Shown in pieces: positions 9,450-18,281 of a stretch of 22,116 nucleotides of DNA. A program made the translations under genes and the position numbers. The DNA comes from Prorocentrum cordatum (Eukaryota > Sar > Dinophyceae > Prorocentrales > Prorocentraceae), in the NCBI GenBank assembly GCA_963575745.1, contig CAUYUJ010000772.1, positions 87,501-109,616 of the forward strand, read 5' to 3'. How positions within the stretch are numbered: the stretch's first letter is position 1; each line of letters starts with the position of its first letter. The notes beneath the pieces are model-generated. The model had not been told where the DNA came from. It made no database searches and worked only from the letters and a program-made list of their open reading frames with translations.

Positions 9450-9625
9450 GTATATACATATATGGGCCCTGGCCAAGGAGATGAGTGTCCAAGGACCTCC
9501 GAACAAACGAAACGACTCCCCCCCAATTCGTGCGTGAAGCGTTTGCGGTGGACCGAAATCCCTCCAAAACGAAATACCGATTCCAGCAGGGGGGGGAATA
9601 GGCCAGGACCCATATGTATATATAC
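9450..9625. mobile_element. MITE-like 176-bp element with 25-bp terminal inverted repeats
   Basis: The left end (9450-9474) and the reverse complement of the right end (9601-9625) match at 22 of 25 positions; both combine a TATATAC/CATAT part with GGGNCCTGGCC. The interior of about 126 bp is complex sequence with no coding capacity of its own. TA-rich sequence flanks the right end. A clear target-site duplication is not visible. It could equally be a chance or functional hairpin, because part of each arm is low-complexity AT. Confidence 0.4.
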
Positions 9626-9650
9626 ATATATGTGTATATATATACATATA
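9626..9650. repeat. (AT)n microsatellite
   Basis: ATATATGTGTATATATAT-type sequence lies between the inverted-repeat element and the start of the GACA array. Confidence 0.8.
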
Positions 9651-9665
9651 TAGTACAGAGAGAGG

Positions 9666-9697
<32 letters not shown>

Positions 9698-9918
9698 CAG
9701 ACAGGCATACAGACAGACAGACAGGCAGACATACACACAGACACAGACACACACAGACACACAGACACACAAAACCAGACAGACAGACGGACAGACAGAC
9801 GCCGACAGACAGGCAGGCAGGCAGGCAGGCAGGCAGGGAGACCGACATACAGACAGACAGCCACGCAAACAGACACATACACACACACACGCGCACTCAC
9901 AGACACACAGACAGACTG

Positions 9919-9952
<34 letters not shown>

Positions 9953-11530
9953 ACAGACAGGAAGGCTGACAGACAGACAGGCAGGCAGAAAGACAGACAG
10001 GCAGACACACAGACACACAAACACACACAGACAGAGACAGGCAGGCCGACAGATTCACCGACAGACAGACAGACAGGCAAAGACAGACAGGCAGGCAGAC
10101 AGTCAGACATACTGAACCAGACACGCGTACACACAGACACACAGACAGACAGACAAAGACACAGACACAGACAGACAGGGACATACAAGCACGCAGACAC
10201 ACACAGACAGACTGACTGACAGACAGACGCACGCACACACAGACAGGTACACACAAACCGACAGACACAGACAGACAGGCAGACAGACAGACAGGCAAGG
10301 ATGGAGGCAGACAGACTGAGACAGACAGACAGGCAGACAGATAACCACACACACAGACACACAGGCAAACACAGGCACAGACACAGACACACACACACAC
10401 AGACAAACGCAGACAGACACATGCAGGCAGGCAGACACACAGGCAGACATACAAACCGAGAGACAGACACGCAGGCAGGCAGGCAGACAGACAGACAGAC
10501 GGGCTGACACATACACACATCCACACACACGCACACACGCAGGCAAACAGACAGAGACACACACACACACGCACAGACAGACAGACAGAGAGACATATTG
10601 GCAGGCAGACGGACAGACATTCAGCCGGACACACACACACACATACATTCAGACACACGGACAAAGACAGACACACAGGCAGACAGACACACTGACAGAC
10701 GGACAGACAGAGACAGACAGGCAGGCAGACAGACAGGCAGACAGACAGGTGACAGACTGACAAACGGACAGGCACACAGACAGGCAGACTGACAGACAGG
10801 CAGACAGGTAGATAGGAGCACTGACAAAACACACAGAAACACACAGACACACCAAGACTGACCGACAAACAGGCTGACAGACAGACAGAGACAGAGAAGA
10901 AGAGAGAAGAAAGAAACGTACCAGGAAAAGTAGGAGGATACAAGAGAGACAGATAAACCGACAGACATGCAGACAGACTGGCACACAGACAGACACACAT
11001 ATAGACACACACACGCAGATACACAGACAGACAAACCGACACACAGACAGACAGACAGGCAAGGATAGGCAGACAGACAGACAGGCAGGCAATCATATTG
11101 ACAGACAGACAGACATGCAGACACACACACAAACAGACAGATGGATAGGCACAGACACAGACAGGCAGGCAAACACATAGGCAGACAGACAGACACACAG
11201 ACACAGACAGACAGACAGACAGACGGATAGGCAGACAGACAGACAGGCAGGCAAACAGATAGACCGACAGACACACAGACACACACACACACAAACAGAC
11301 AGACGGATAGGCAGACAGGCAGACAGGCGGGCAAACAGATAGACAGACAGACAGACACACAGACACACACAGACAGAGAGACAGACGGACAGACAAAACA
11401 GACAGGCGGGCAAACAGATAGACAGACAGACACACAGACACACACACAGACAGACAGACAGACGGACAGGCAGACAGAGACAGACAGGCAGGCAAACAGA
11501 TAGACAGACAGACAGACACGCAGACAGATA
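9651..11530 (+). repeat. (GACA)n / (GGCA)n tetranucleotide satellite
   Basis: About 1.9 kb of GACA, GGCA and ACAC units begins with a GAGAGG tract (9655-9690). T is rare on the plus strand. An interruption of complex purine-rich sequence lies at about 10885-10950. In the last 450 bp a higher-order period of about 80 bp is visible from the marker GCAAACAGATAGAC, at about 11089 (variant), 11169 (variant), 11251, 11331, 11410 and 11492. The long minus-strand frames rich in Cys/Leu/Ser/Val come from the repeat. Confidence 0.95.
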
Positions 11531-11795
11531 GCGCGCCGCCGCCTGATCAGGGGGGGGCCCCGCTGCCCTGGCGCGGGCGCGCGAGGCCCGCGCGCGCCGC
11601 GATGGCGCGCGTCGCGGGCCGCGCGGCGTCGGCAGGCGACCGCGCGGTGGAGTGTGGAAAAGGAGTCATCAGGGGCAACGGACAGAGGGGGATAGGCTCA
11701 GGGGGGAGTGCATCGACCACTGGTCCCCCACTCATCGCCGATAGCCTAACCCGCCTAGGAACGGACGGGTTCGCTATCGTAGGCCCACCGCCGAT
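11531..11795. other. No gene seen; GC-rich spacer
   Basis: This is GC-rich sequence with CGCGCG clusters (11570-11640). Short open frames exist on both strands but none has convincing coding character. Confidence 0.5.
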
Positions 11796-11804
11796 CCATA
11801 TATG

Positions 11805-11838
<34 letters not shown>

Positions 11839-11853
11839 TAAATAAATAAATAT
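11796..11853. repeat. (TA)n followed by (AAAT)n microsatellite
   Basis: A TA-dinucleotide run to about 11828 passes directly into seven AAAT/AATA units ending near 11852. Confidence 0.95.
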
Positions 11854-11984
11854 GGGGGATTCCGACCCCGGGGACCCGCAGGGCTCCCCCCCTTTGTACA
11901 TAGGTAGTGCCCCCCTCCCAGGAGCCCTCTGGGACCCGCCCCCGAGGCTCAGAGCAGCTCTAAATCCGCCCAGTATTGTTTACA

Positions 11985-12640
11985 GATGGCCCAAGAGCTC
12001 TCCAAGACGCACCAAGAGGATGCCAAGAGCGCTCCAAGACGGCCCAGGAGGCCCCCAAGGGTGCCCGAGAGGCTTCCGAAGAGGTCCTCGAGAAATTCGA
12101 ATCTTTCACAAACCAGCGGGAAATCTTTTTTTTTTGGCCTCAGAAGCCCTCAAGACGGCCCAAGAGGCCTCCCAGAAGGTCACCAAACGGCAAAAACAGC
12201 CAAATTTCTTTTGGGAAACCTACGTTTTTAGCATATTCGTTTCTTCGGTCCTAACAGCGCCCAACACGGAACCAAAGGCTCCCAAGACGGCCGTAAGACG
12301 ACCCAAGAGGCCCCCAAGAGGGCCCCAAGACGGCCCAAGAGAGCTCCAACACGGCCCATGAGAGCCCCCCCACGGCCCACGACGGTCCCCAGAGGTTCCC
12401 AAAAGAGTCCCCAGGGAGCCCCAAGAGGGCCACAGGAGGCACCCTCGACGGCCCAAGAGGGCCCCAAGACGGCCCAAGCGCCCAAGACGGTCCAAGAGGG
12501 CCCCGGGACGGGCCAAGAGGGCCCCAAAGAGCCCCAAATATGCTCAAAAGGACCCCCAAGAAGGTCCCAAGAGGCCCCCAGAGTTTCCCAAAACGCTCCC
12601 AAAACGGTCCCAGGAGGCTTCCCAGTAGTCACCCGTAAGC
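11985..12640. repeat. CCAAGAGGCCC low-complexity minisatellite
   Basis: Units resembling CCAAGAGGCCC and CCAAGACGGCC recur at about 10-12 bp spacing with heavy divergence. A complex segment containing a T9 run (12126-12134) interrupts it at about 12090-12260. It is the reverse complement of the CTTGGGG family at 13256-13560 and 21240-22000. Frames on both strands are open and give Pro/Arg/Gly/Gln or Leu/Gly/Trp repeats, so no gene is called. Confidence 0.75.
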
Positions 12641-12825
12641 GTATGGGAGGTCTCGCTTCGACGTCCTGCACGAGGCTCCCAGAAAAGGCTTCAAGAGGCT
12701 CCCGATTCACGATCCATCTCAGGGCTTCAGAGGCCTCACAGAAACATGCCGCGTGGCCCACAGAAGCACCCAAGACGACCCGAACTCACGATCCAGGACA
12801 GGGGTGTATTTACTGCCATGGGCGG

Positions 12826-13170
12826 GGCGGCGGGATGCGAACGTTGGCTCTGGAACCGTCGGTGGAGCTCCCTGTTGATACGATTCGTGTGAGGAGACAG
12901 TCGACATACGCGTGGGGGGGGACGTGACGTTATGCGAATCCCCACACTAAGGCCGTACGTGAAACGACATCCCTCTGGGGCACGATTCGTGTGTTGGGTG
13001 TGCCGAGATGGGCGGAGCGACGCCGTGCGAACTTTGTCCCTGGACCCGAAAGAGGAGCTCCCAGGGGGACAAGATCCGTGTGAGTGCCGTGCCGAAATTT
13101 ACCGGGGGGCGCCATGTGAACCCCGCCTTCATCTTGGGCCGCAGGTCTCGCTTCCATCCGCATGATCGGT
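12826..13170 (+). repeat. Diverged tandem array, about 93-bp units
   Basis: Four unit starts are recognisable by TGCGAAC or close variants at 12836, 12933, 13026 and 13115, giving spacings of 97, 93 and 89 bp. Units 1 and 3 are the most alike: both contain GAGCTCCC and an ATTCGTGTGA/ATCCGTGTGA block. Variable unit length breaks the reading frame, so a repeat protein is unlikely. Confidence 0.65.
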
Positions 13171-13200
13171 ACTTTTTCACCTCGAGCTCAAGCCAGTTGT

Positions 13201-13255
13201 GGGTCACTGCTTCAGTGGAGCTGTGACCTTCTCAAGGGATGGGGCTGTTGAGAAC
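13201..13255 (+). repeat. 55-bp dispersed repeat, copy 1
   Basis: This stretch aligns without gaps to 14401-14455, exactly 1200 bp away, with about 41 of 55 identical bases. The core CTCAAGGGATGGGG and TTCAGTGGA are unchanged. In one plus frame both copies translate to similar peptides: WVTASVEL, a stop, then PSQGMG here, against WVITSVDTGPPQGMG in copy 2. This hints at descent from one coding or mobile sequence. Confidence 0.65.
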
Positions 13256-13560
13256 GCCCTTCTTGGGGCTCATTGTGCTCCTCTGCGTGTTTTTGTCGCG
13301 CTGAGGAGGCACTTCCTTGGACCCTCTCTTTCTGTCGTTATCTACGGGCTTTCTTGGGGCGCCTTTTGGGGCCCTCCTGTGCTTCGTTCTGGAGCCTGCT
13401 TGGAGCTCTTTCGGGGCCACGCTTGGGCCCCCCTTAGCCTCTCTCGGAGAACTCATTGGATGTTCTTGGGTGCCCTTTGACCCTGTCTTGGGTTCCCCTT
13501 GGGGTCCTCTTGGGCTCTTCCCAGGGCGGCTCGTCCCTGGGATCTCTGAGTTCCGTGACG
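13256..13560 (+). repeat. CTTGGGG-type low-complexity stretch
   Basis: CTTGGGGnnC units recur with spacing of about 12-20 bp in the orientation opposite to 11985-12640. Nothing here supports a gene. Confidence 0.6.
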
Positions 13561-13589
13561 CCTCGGACTCTCTCGGTCTTTTGTCTTAT

Positions 13590-13745
13590 CGTGCATTGTA
13601 TTGCATTGCATTCCACTGGGCTGCTTTCCGTTGCATGTGCAATTGCATTGTTTCGTGATCCACATTGCACTTTTGAGCATCGCTTTCCTTTGCTTTGCAT
13701 TTCATTATGCTTTGCATGTGTTTGGCTAAACTGGCTTGCATCGCT
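13590..13745. repeat. TTGCAT-rich degenerate stretch
   Basis: TTGCAT, GCATT and TTTGCAT words recur irregularly. No gene is visible. Confidence 0.5.
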
Positions 13746-13793
13746 TCGAATTGAATACTGGAGAGGCCTTACTGCCGGTGCCGCCGACCCTGA

Positions 13794-14160
13794 ACGACGA
13801 CGGCGGCGACGACGACGACGACGACCACCAAGGGGGGTCGCTCCCCCCTGTGGAGGGGGGGACTGGCCCGTGGGGGGGGCTCCCTCCTGTGGACAGGGGG
13901 AGCATGGGACGCTTGGAAGGGGGGGCAAAGCGGGGACGCTGGGGGGAAGGGAGGAGAGACTCTCTCCCCCCGGTTCTTGGGGGGGTCCCGGGGACCCTCC
14001 GGCACATATTCGGGATCGGCAAAACAATAACAGGAACCCCGCGGGCCCCAGGGCACCCCCCGGGACCGCCCCCCAGGATCACCCCCCGAGACCACCCGCC
14101 GGGACCACCCCCCGGGAGTTGCCCCGGGACACCCCCCCCGCTGGGGAAGGGATCAAGGGA
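13794..14160. repeat. (GAC)n microsatellite then G-run and C-run minisatellites
   Basis: GACGAC units at 13794-13828 are followed by GGGGGG-containing units (13830-13990) and then by CCCCCC-containing units such as GGGACCACCCCCC (14035-14140). The G-rich half and the C-rich half are roughly complementary and could pair. A second short GAC block lies at 14245-14285. Confidence 0.7.
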
Positions 14161-14400
14161 AGGTGCTTCCCTTCGTTGTTCGATTCGATTTCGTATTGGC
14201 TGGATCGGTTGAGGAAGAGGGCCCGGGGAAAGGGGGAAGATGGCGAGGGCGACGACGACGACAACGACGACGGCGACGGCGACGACCTCACACACGCCGA
14301 CAGGGTCGGCGGATTAAGGAGCATATTTCATTGTCGGTACTTGGGTTCTGTTCGGCCAGCATTATGAATGTTTCTTGTACCTCATGCTTACACCACCAAT

Positions 14401-14455
14401 GGGTAATCACTTCAGTGGATACGGGACCTCCTCAAGGGATGGGGTCGACTAGAAC
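14401..14455 (+). repeat. 55-bp dispersed repeat, copy 2
   Basis: This is the partner of 13201-13255 at an exact offset of 1200 bp. It is followed within 5 bp by a perfect GCGCGCGC hairpin (14460-14478). Confidence 0.65.
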
Positions 14456-14459
14456 CTAA

Positions 14460-14548
14460 GCGCGCGCGAAGCGCGCGCGTGGTTTTAGTAAATATATATA
14501 TACAATTCGTATTCGTCGCCGATTCCGGCTCAATCCCTTCTGAGCCGG
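14460..14548. other. Two perfect hairpins around an AT microsatellite
   Basis: Hairpin 1 pairs 14460-14467 (GCGCGCGC) with 14471-14478 across a GAA loop. A short (TA)n run lies at about 14492-14502. Hairpin 2 pairs 14525-14532 (CCGGCTCA) with 14541-14548 (TGAGCCGG) across 8 nt. A mobile-element end or a processing signal is conceivable, but no function can be assigned. Confidence 0.6.
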
Positions 14549-14554
14549 TCTTCC

Positions 14555-14899
14555 CTATCTTTCCCTGCCAAAGGGTGCGTGGGGTGCGGCCAGGCTCGGT
14601 AAGCGATCCAACAACATGACAACGAACTGGGAGCGAGGGGGGGCCCGGCTGGCCTCGATCGGGTGAATGGTGCTTGCCTCCGTTTGTAGGCCCAGTCCCC
14701 ATGGAGGCACCACCGTCAAACGCGCGGTGTTCGTTGGGCTCGCGCATTTTGAAATGAAATCTGCTGCGAACGCTGCAGAAAGATCGCGGAACTTCACATT
14801 GAGGTTGTGGTCTACGCGAGGTGCCATTGTGGGTTTGTTTCCTTCTTCTTTTTCCTCCTCCTCCTCCTCCTCCTCCTCCTCCTCCTCCTCTCTCACCAC
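14555..14899 (-). CDS. Possible small protein, Glu-rich N terminus, minus strand
   Basis: The minus-strand frame gives 114 residues: an N-terminal Glu run encoded by the complementary (CCT)n tract, an internal Met, and then mixed sequence including VDHNLNVKFRDLSAAFAADF and FVVMLLDRLPSLAAPHAPF. If real, translation may begin at the internal ATG at about 14827, after the Glu run. Another minus-strand frame is open over the same DNA, and a plus frame too, so the call is weak. No family is recognised. Confidence 0.2.
   Translation of the reverse strand: MVREEEEEEEEEEEEEKEEGNKPTMAPRVDHNLNVKFRDLSAAFAADFISKCASPTNTARLTVVPPWGLGLQTEASTIHPIEASRAPPRSQFVVMLLDRLPSLAAPHAPFGRER
14847..14892 (+). repeat. (CCT)n microsatellite
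   Basis: About 12 uninterrupted CCT/TCC units follow a TTCTTCTTT stretch. A short (CATTC)n run lies downstream at 14974-14998. Confidence 0.9.
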
Positions 14900-15287
14900 C
14901 CCCTCCCCGATTCGTATCCCAGTTTATTCATTTAAGCTGTGATTGTTTAGTGCGACGCGCTCCCCCATTGGGCATTACATTCCATTCCATTCCATTCCTC
15001 CTCTTATTCCTCCTCTTCCTTGGGGTTTCTGCACACCAACCAGGTTTCGATCGCACAATGGCCAGCCACAAGTTTGCAGCGCGGCAGGGTGAAAAGGCCA
15101 GTGACTTTTCTTACCTAACAGCGAAGACTGATAGGTTTCTAGTGGTGTCAAAAGAGAGCAGCACATTACTTCAACATTACTTCAACATTACTCCACAGGG
15201 GGGTCTGGGCAGCCGTTGGGGGCAGTTGGGTGGCAGTTGGGGGGCCGTTGGGGTTTGCCGGCGGGGATCGTTTTTCGCATACAGTCA

Positions 15288-15576
15288 CACACTTCGTGCT
15301 TTTCGATTTCCCAGAACTCCATTCCCGGGCCACATTTTGGAAGCCCGGAGCTAACTGTAGGCCACTTCGTGCTCTTCGATTTCCCAGAACTCCATTCCCG
15401 GGCCACATTTTGGATGCCCGGAGCCAACTGTAGGCCACTTCGTGCTCTTCTATTTCCCAGAACTCCATTCCCGGGCCACATTTTGGATGCCCGGAGCCAA
15501 CTGTAGGCCACTTCGTGCTCTTCGATTTCCCAGAACTCCATTCCCGGGCCACATTTTGGATGCCCGGAGCCAACTG
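15288..15576 (+). repeat. 73-bp tandem array, four units
   Basis: The word ACTTCGTGCT marks units at 15291, 15364, 15437 and 15510, exactly 73 bp apart. Units 2-4 are nearly identical. Each has a short inverted repeat, CCGGGC...GCCCGG, around about 12 nt. Because 73 is not a multiple of three, the frame changes every unit, which argues against coding. Just upstream (15205-15262) is a G-rich stretch with GGCAGTTGGGGG-like units. Confidence 0.9.
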
Positions 15577-16003
15577 ATCATCATCACAACCACCACCATC
15601 ACCTCAACCACCATCACCACCACCACCATCATCACCAGCAGCAACAGCATCATCAGAATCATCATCATCATCCTCCTACTCCTCCTCCTGCTCCTCCTCC
15701 TCCTCCTCCTCCTCCTCATCATCATCATCATCATTATCATCCTCATCATCATCATCATCATTATCATCACCACCACCACCATCATCACCGTCATCATCAT
15801 CATCGTCATCATCATCATCAGTATCATTCTCATCATCATCATCACAACCACCACCATCACCTCAACCACCATCACCACCACCACCACCATCACCAGCAGC
15901 AGTTGCATCATCATAATCATCATCATCATCATCAAAATCATCATCATCGCCATCATCATCAACATCAGCATCAGCATCGTCATCGTCATCGTCATTGTCT
16001 TGA
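15577..16003 (+). repeat. CAT/CAC/CCT compound microsatellite
   Basis: This is trinucleotide repeat sequence dominated by CAT, with CAC, CCT and CAG. A block of about 92 bp at 15579-15670 is repeated with minor changes at 15837-15928, an offset of 258 bp. Its 3' end runs to within 40 bp of the first ATG of the EEP gene, and one frame is continuously open from the repeat (poly-His) into that gene. Confidence 0.9.
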
Positions 16004-16037
16004 CAGCCGTCTTTGGTTCAGGACGTGCCCTTCCAGG

Positions 16038-18281
16038 ATGGCCCTCCCTTGGCCCTATCCTTACCGGCCTGCAGCCTCGGCTTCTCGCGGTGCTTCTCAG
16101 CCTGCGGAGGAAGACCGACACACGCCTGCGGCCGCGCCTGCTCGCTGTGATCCTCAACCTGCGTATTTTACGGTCGCCTCTTTTAACTTCGGGTTCGAGC
16201 AGAGCATGATGATGGGGAAGAACTCCAAGACTCACTGCTCCAACTTCGGGCGGATTTGCGCCAAGATAGTCGAGGAAGTCGATGCTGACCTTTTCTTTGG
16301 GTGCGAGGTCGGTGCGTTTCGTCAAGGCCTGAGTCGAGCATCCATCAACGAGAAAGACATCCTGACCAAGCCGTTCGGCGACAGCATCGGCTTCTGCGAG
16401 GTCGCCAACTACTTGAGCCTATGGGGCTTCGGCGGTGCTCCTCAGCCTGCTGACGTGTCCCTGCGCGAGGACACATACATCTACCACGTCCCCATCGCGC
16501 GACAAGTGGACGCAGTGATCTCACGGTTCAATGTGCAGACAGGAGGCCATGACAAAGTTCACGCGGTCGTCGGAAACATGCACATCGCTTGCGGAAGCAA
16601 CCCTCCCAGCATTCACACGCGACAGAAAGCAGTTCGGTTTCTCCGACTCCACTTGGACGGGATCGCCGTGCTTCTCAGTACTGGGGAGCCGGGCACGCCG
16701 GTCGTGCGCCTCGTAGTCGGCGACAGCAACTTGACCGCGCAGGAGGCGTGTGAAGCTTTCCAACGCCACACTGACGACGAGGCGCCATGGGAAGTCTTCG
16801 CCCCCCCGGCGGACCGCAAAAGGCGACAACGTGGCAGTCTGCGGAGCAGTCGCGCGTTTCCAGCCCGTCGCTGTTGGCGCCTCCTACATGGGCCGTGGCA
16901 TGCGAAACGACGCACACGATGCTGTTGCGGTCGTGCTCACCGTCCCTGATGCTTCTCAGCCTGGGGAGACAAAGAGGCGGAAGATTGCATTCGGAGGATT
17001 GCCTGACGCCGACGCCGGCTCAGAGACCGAGGTGGAGGGCTCCTCGGTGCACTGGTCCCGGTCCCCGAGCCCCGCCCCTGTGCATGCACCGCTTTCACCG
17101 ACGTCACCGGCCGACGCCGCGGCCTGCGACGAGCCCGAGGATGAAGTTAGTCGGCGCGCGCACGAGCTGCACAAGGAGTTGAGGGAGTATTGGGGCCAGA
17201 GGTATGACGCGGCCTACGACCCGAAACTCCTCCACCACCTCAGCCTCTTGCTGTTCAAGAAGAGGACGTCCACGCAGCCTGCGGACAAAGATCCAGCTGG
17301 CGCTTCTCAGCCTGGCTCGGACTGCGACACCGCCTTCGCGTCACAGGCGGAGACTGTCCGAGCCATTGCGTCTGTCCTTAAGGTTCGCCATGAGTTTCTG
17401 CGGAGCAAAAACATCGCCGACTTGCGGCGCGTCCTCGCCGACGCTGAGCGCGGGAACTCGTACGACGTGTTCGCGCAGAGTACGAGCAGTCCGAACACCA
17501 GCTGGCGCTACAGGAACGAGATGGCGAGAAGGGGAAAGCGAAAGGCAAGACTCCACCACAAGGTTCTAGCGGAGCTTCTCAGCCTGCGGGAAAAGGCGAA
17601 AAGGGGAAAGCGAAAGGCAAGACTCCACCACAAGGTTTTTGTGGAGCTTCTCAGTCTGCGGGAAAAGGCGAGAAGGGGAAGGCGAAAGGCAAGACTCCAC
17701 CACAAGGTGGCCAGCCCCAAGGGGCAGGCCAAGGGGGTCTCGCTAAGTTCCTCAGGGAGCAGAAGCGTAAGCGGTGGCGCCGGCATCTGCAACGTGTGTG
17801 CGGCACAAAACAGATCTGGGAGGTGCTGGCTTTCTCCGGCCGCTTCGACGTTGACATGCTCACCCAAGCCCTGCACGCCGAACCCAGTGAGCCACCTGCG
17901 CACGACGAAGTCATGAAGGAAGAGCGCCGCCGCCTCCACCACGACAAGGCTGAAGCGATCTCGCGCTACAACGAGGGTGAGCGGCTCGCCCGCGATCGGC
18001 AAGAGCTCTTACGTGGCGGTGCTACTCAGCCTGCCGACCAGGGCCAGGAGGTTCCCACTCTCACGCGCAAGCAGTTGGACGCGCTTCGGAAGTGGGACAG
18101 CGGCGAGTTGCGAGTCAACCGGAACCAGGCGATTGCGGCGCTAGGACACGGCCGCCTCCGTACTGCGGGAGGGAATTACCTGGACATCGGCGGCAGCACG
18201 GGCGGTGGGTCTCGGCGCATCATCGACTCTTGGCAGCCGCCGGATTGGCGCGACTTCCTGCAAGACGAGCGGGAGAGGTGA
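16038..18281 (+). CDS. EEP-superfamily (endonuclease/exonuclease/phosphatase-like) protein, frame broken twice
   Basis: About 747 codons if the two frame changes are bridged. The N-terminal 300 residues look like the EEP fold (DNase I, exonuclease III, phosphodiesterases), whose members cut phosphodiester bonds with a divalent metal. Visible signatures: ASFNFGF (Asn50), GCEVGAFRQG (Glu90), VVGNMHIACG (Asn180, His182), VVGDSNLTAQE (Asp229, Asn231) and, after the first frame change, MRNDAHDAVAVVL (His293). The middle (about 374-410) is helical, with HKELREYWGQRYDAAYDP; about 468-495 is a charged, coiled-coil-like segment; about 495-557 is a Lys/Gly repeat; the C-terminal 190 residues, including RKQLDALRKWDSGELRVNRN, are unrecognised. 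The start is the first ATG after the CAT repeat; the frame is open upstream, so an upstream exon or a His-rich N terminus is possible. Substrate and location cannot be inferred. It may be a pseudogene or carry sequencing errors. Confidence 0.72.
16801..16807 (+). other. Frame change 1 in the EEP gene: C7 homopolymer, one extra base
   Basis: The EEP frame runs cleanly to WEVFAP and then turns Arg-rich until a stop at 16947-16949. The +1 frame continues with TAKGDNVAVCGAVARF and reaches the expected C-terminal EEP motif NDAHDAV. The switch falls on a run of seven C. Reading six C restores the domain. A homopolymer length error or a real inactivating insertion both fit. Confidence 0.7.
17443..17450 (+). 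other. Frame change 2 in the EEP gene: one missing base
   Basis: Upstream, the frame used from 16808 reads RSKNIADLRRVLADAE. Downstream, the original frame reads ARELVRRVRAEYEQSEHQLA and continues to the stop at 18279-18281. The original frame has a TGA at 17445-17447, so the switch lies at or just after it. One missing G in GCTGAGCGCGG would join the two parts. It compensates frame change 1. Confidence 0.6.
17523..17708 (+). repeat. 72-bp (24-codon) in-frame repeat in the EEP gene
   Basis: Units start at 17523, 17595 and 17667, with 2.6 copies in total. Each encodes GEKGKAKGKTPPQG followed by a 10-residue part containing GASQPA or GASQSA. The period is a multiple of three, and mismatches are few (for example AAA/AAG at Lys codons). 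It forms a basic, probably disordered linker between the coiled-coil-like segment and the C-terminal region. Confidence 0.8.

Noticed and set aside
9897-11519. 540-residue minus-strand open frame rich in Cys, Leu, Ser and Val
   Set aside because: It is the translation of the GACA satellite. Overlapping frames give the same kind of product and there is no domain.
15450-16325. 291-residue minus-strand open frame rich in Met through the CAT repeat
   Set aside because: The Met/Arg run is the reverse complement of CAT/CCT, and the rest is the shadow of the EEP gene.
16668-16688. Copy of the GASQPA motif at GTGCTTCTCAGTACTGGGG
   Set aside because: As a peptide linker it is rejected, because the codon phase differs (LLSTGEP). 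It is kept only as a DNA-level motif copy.
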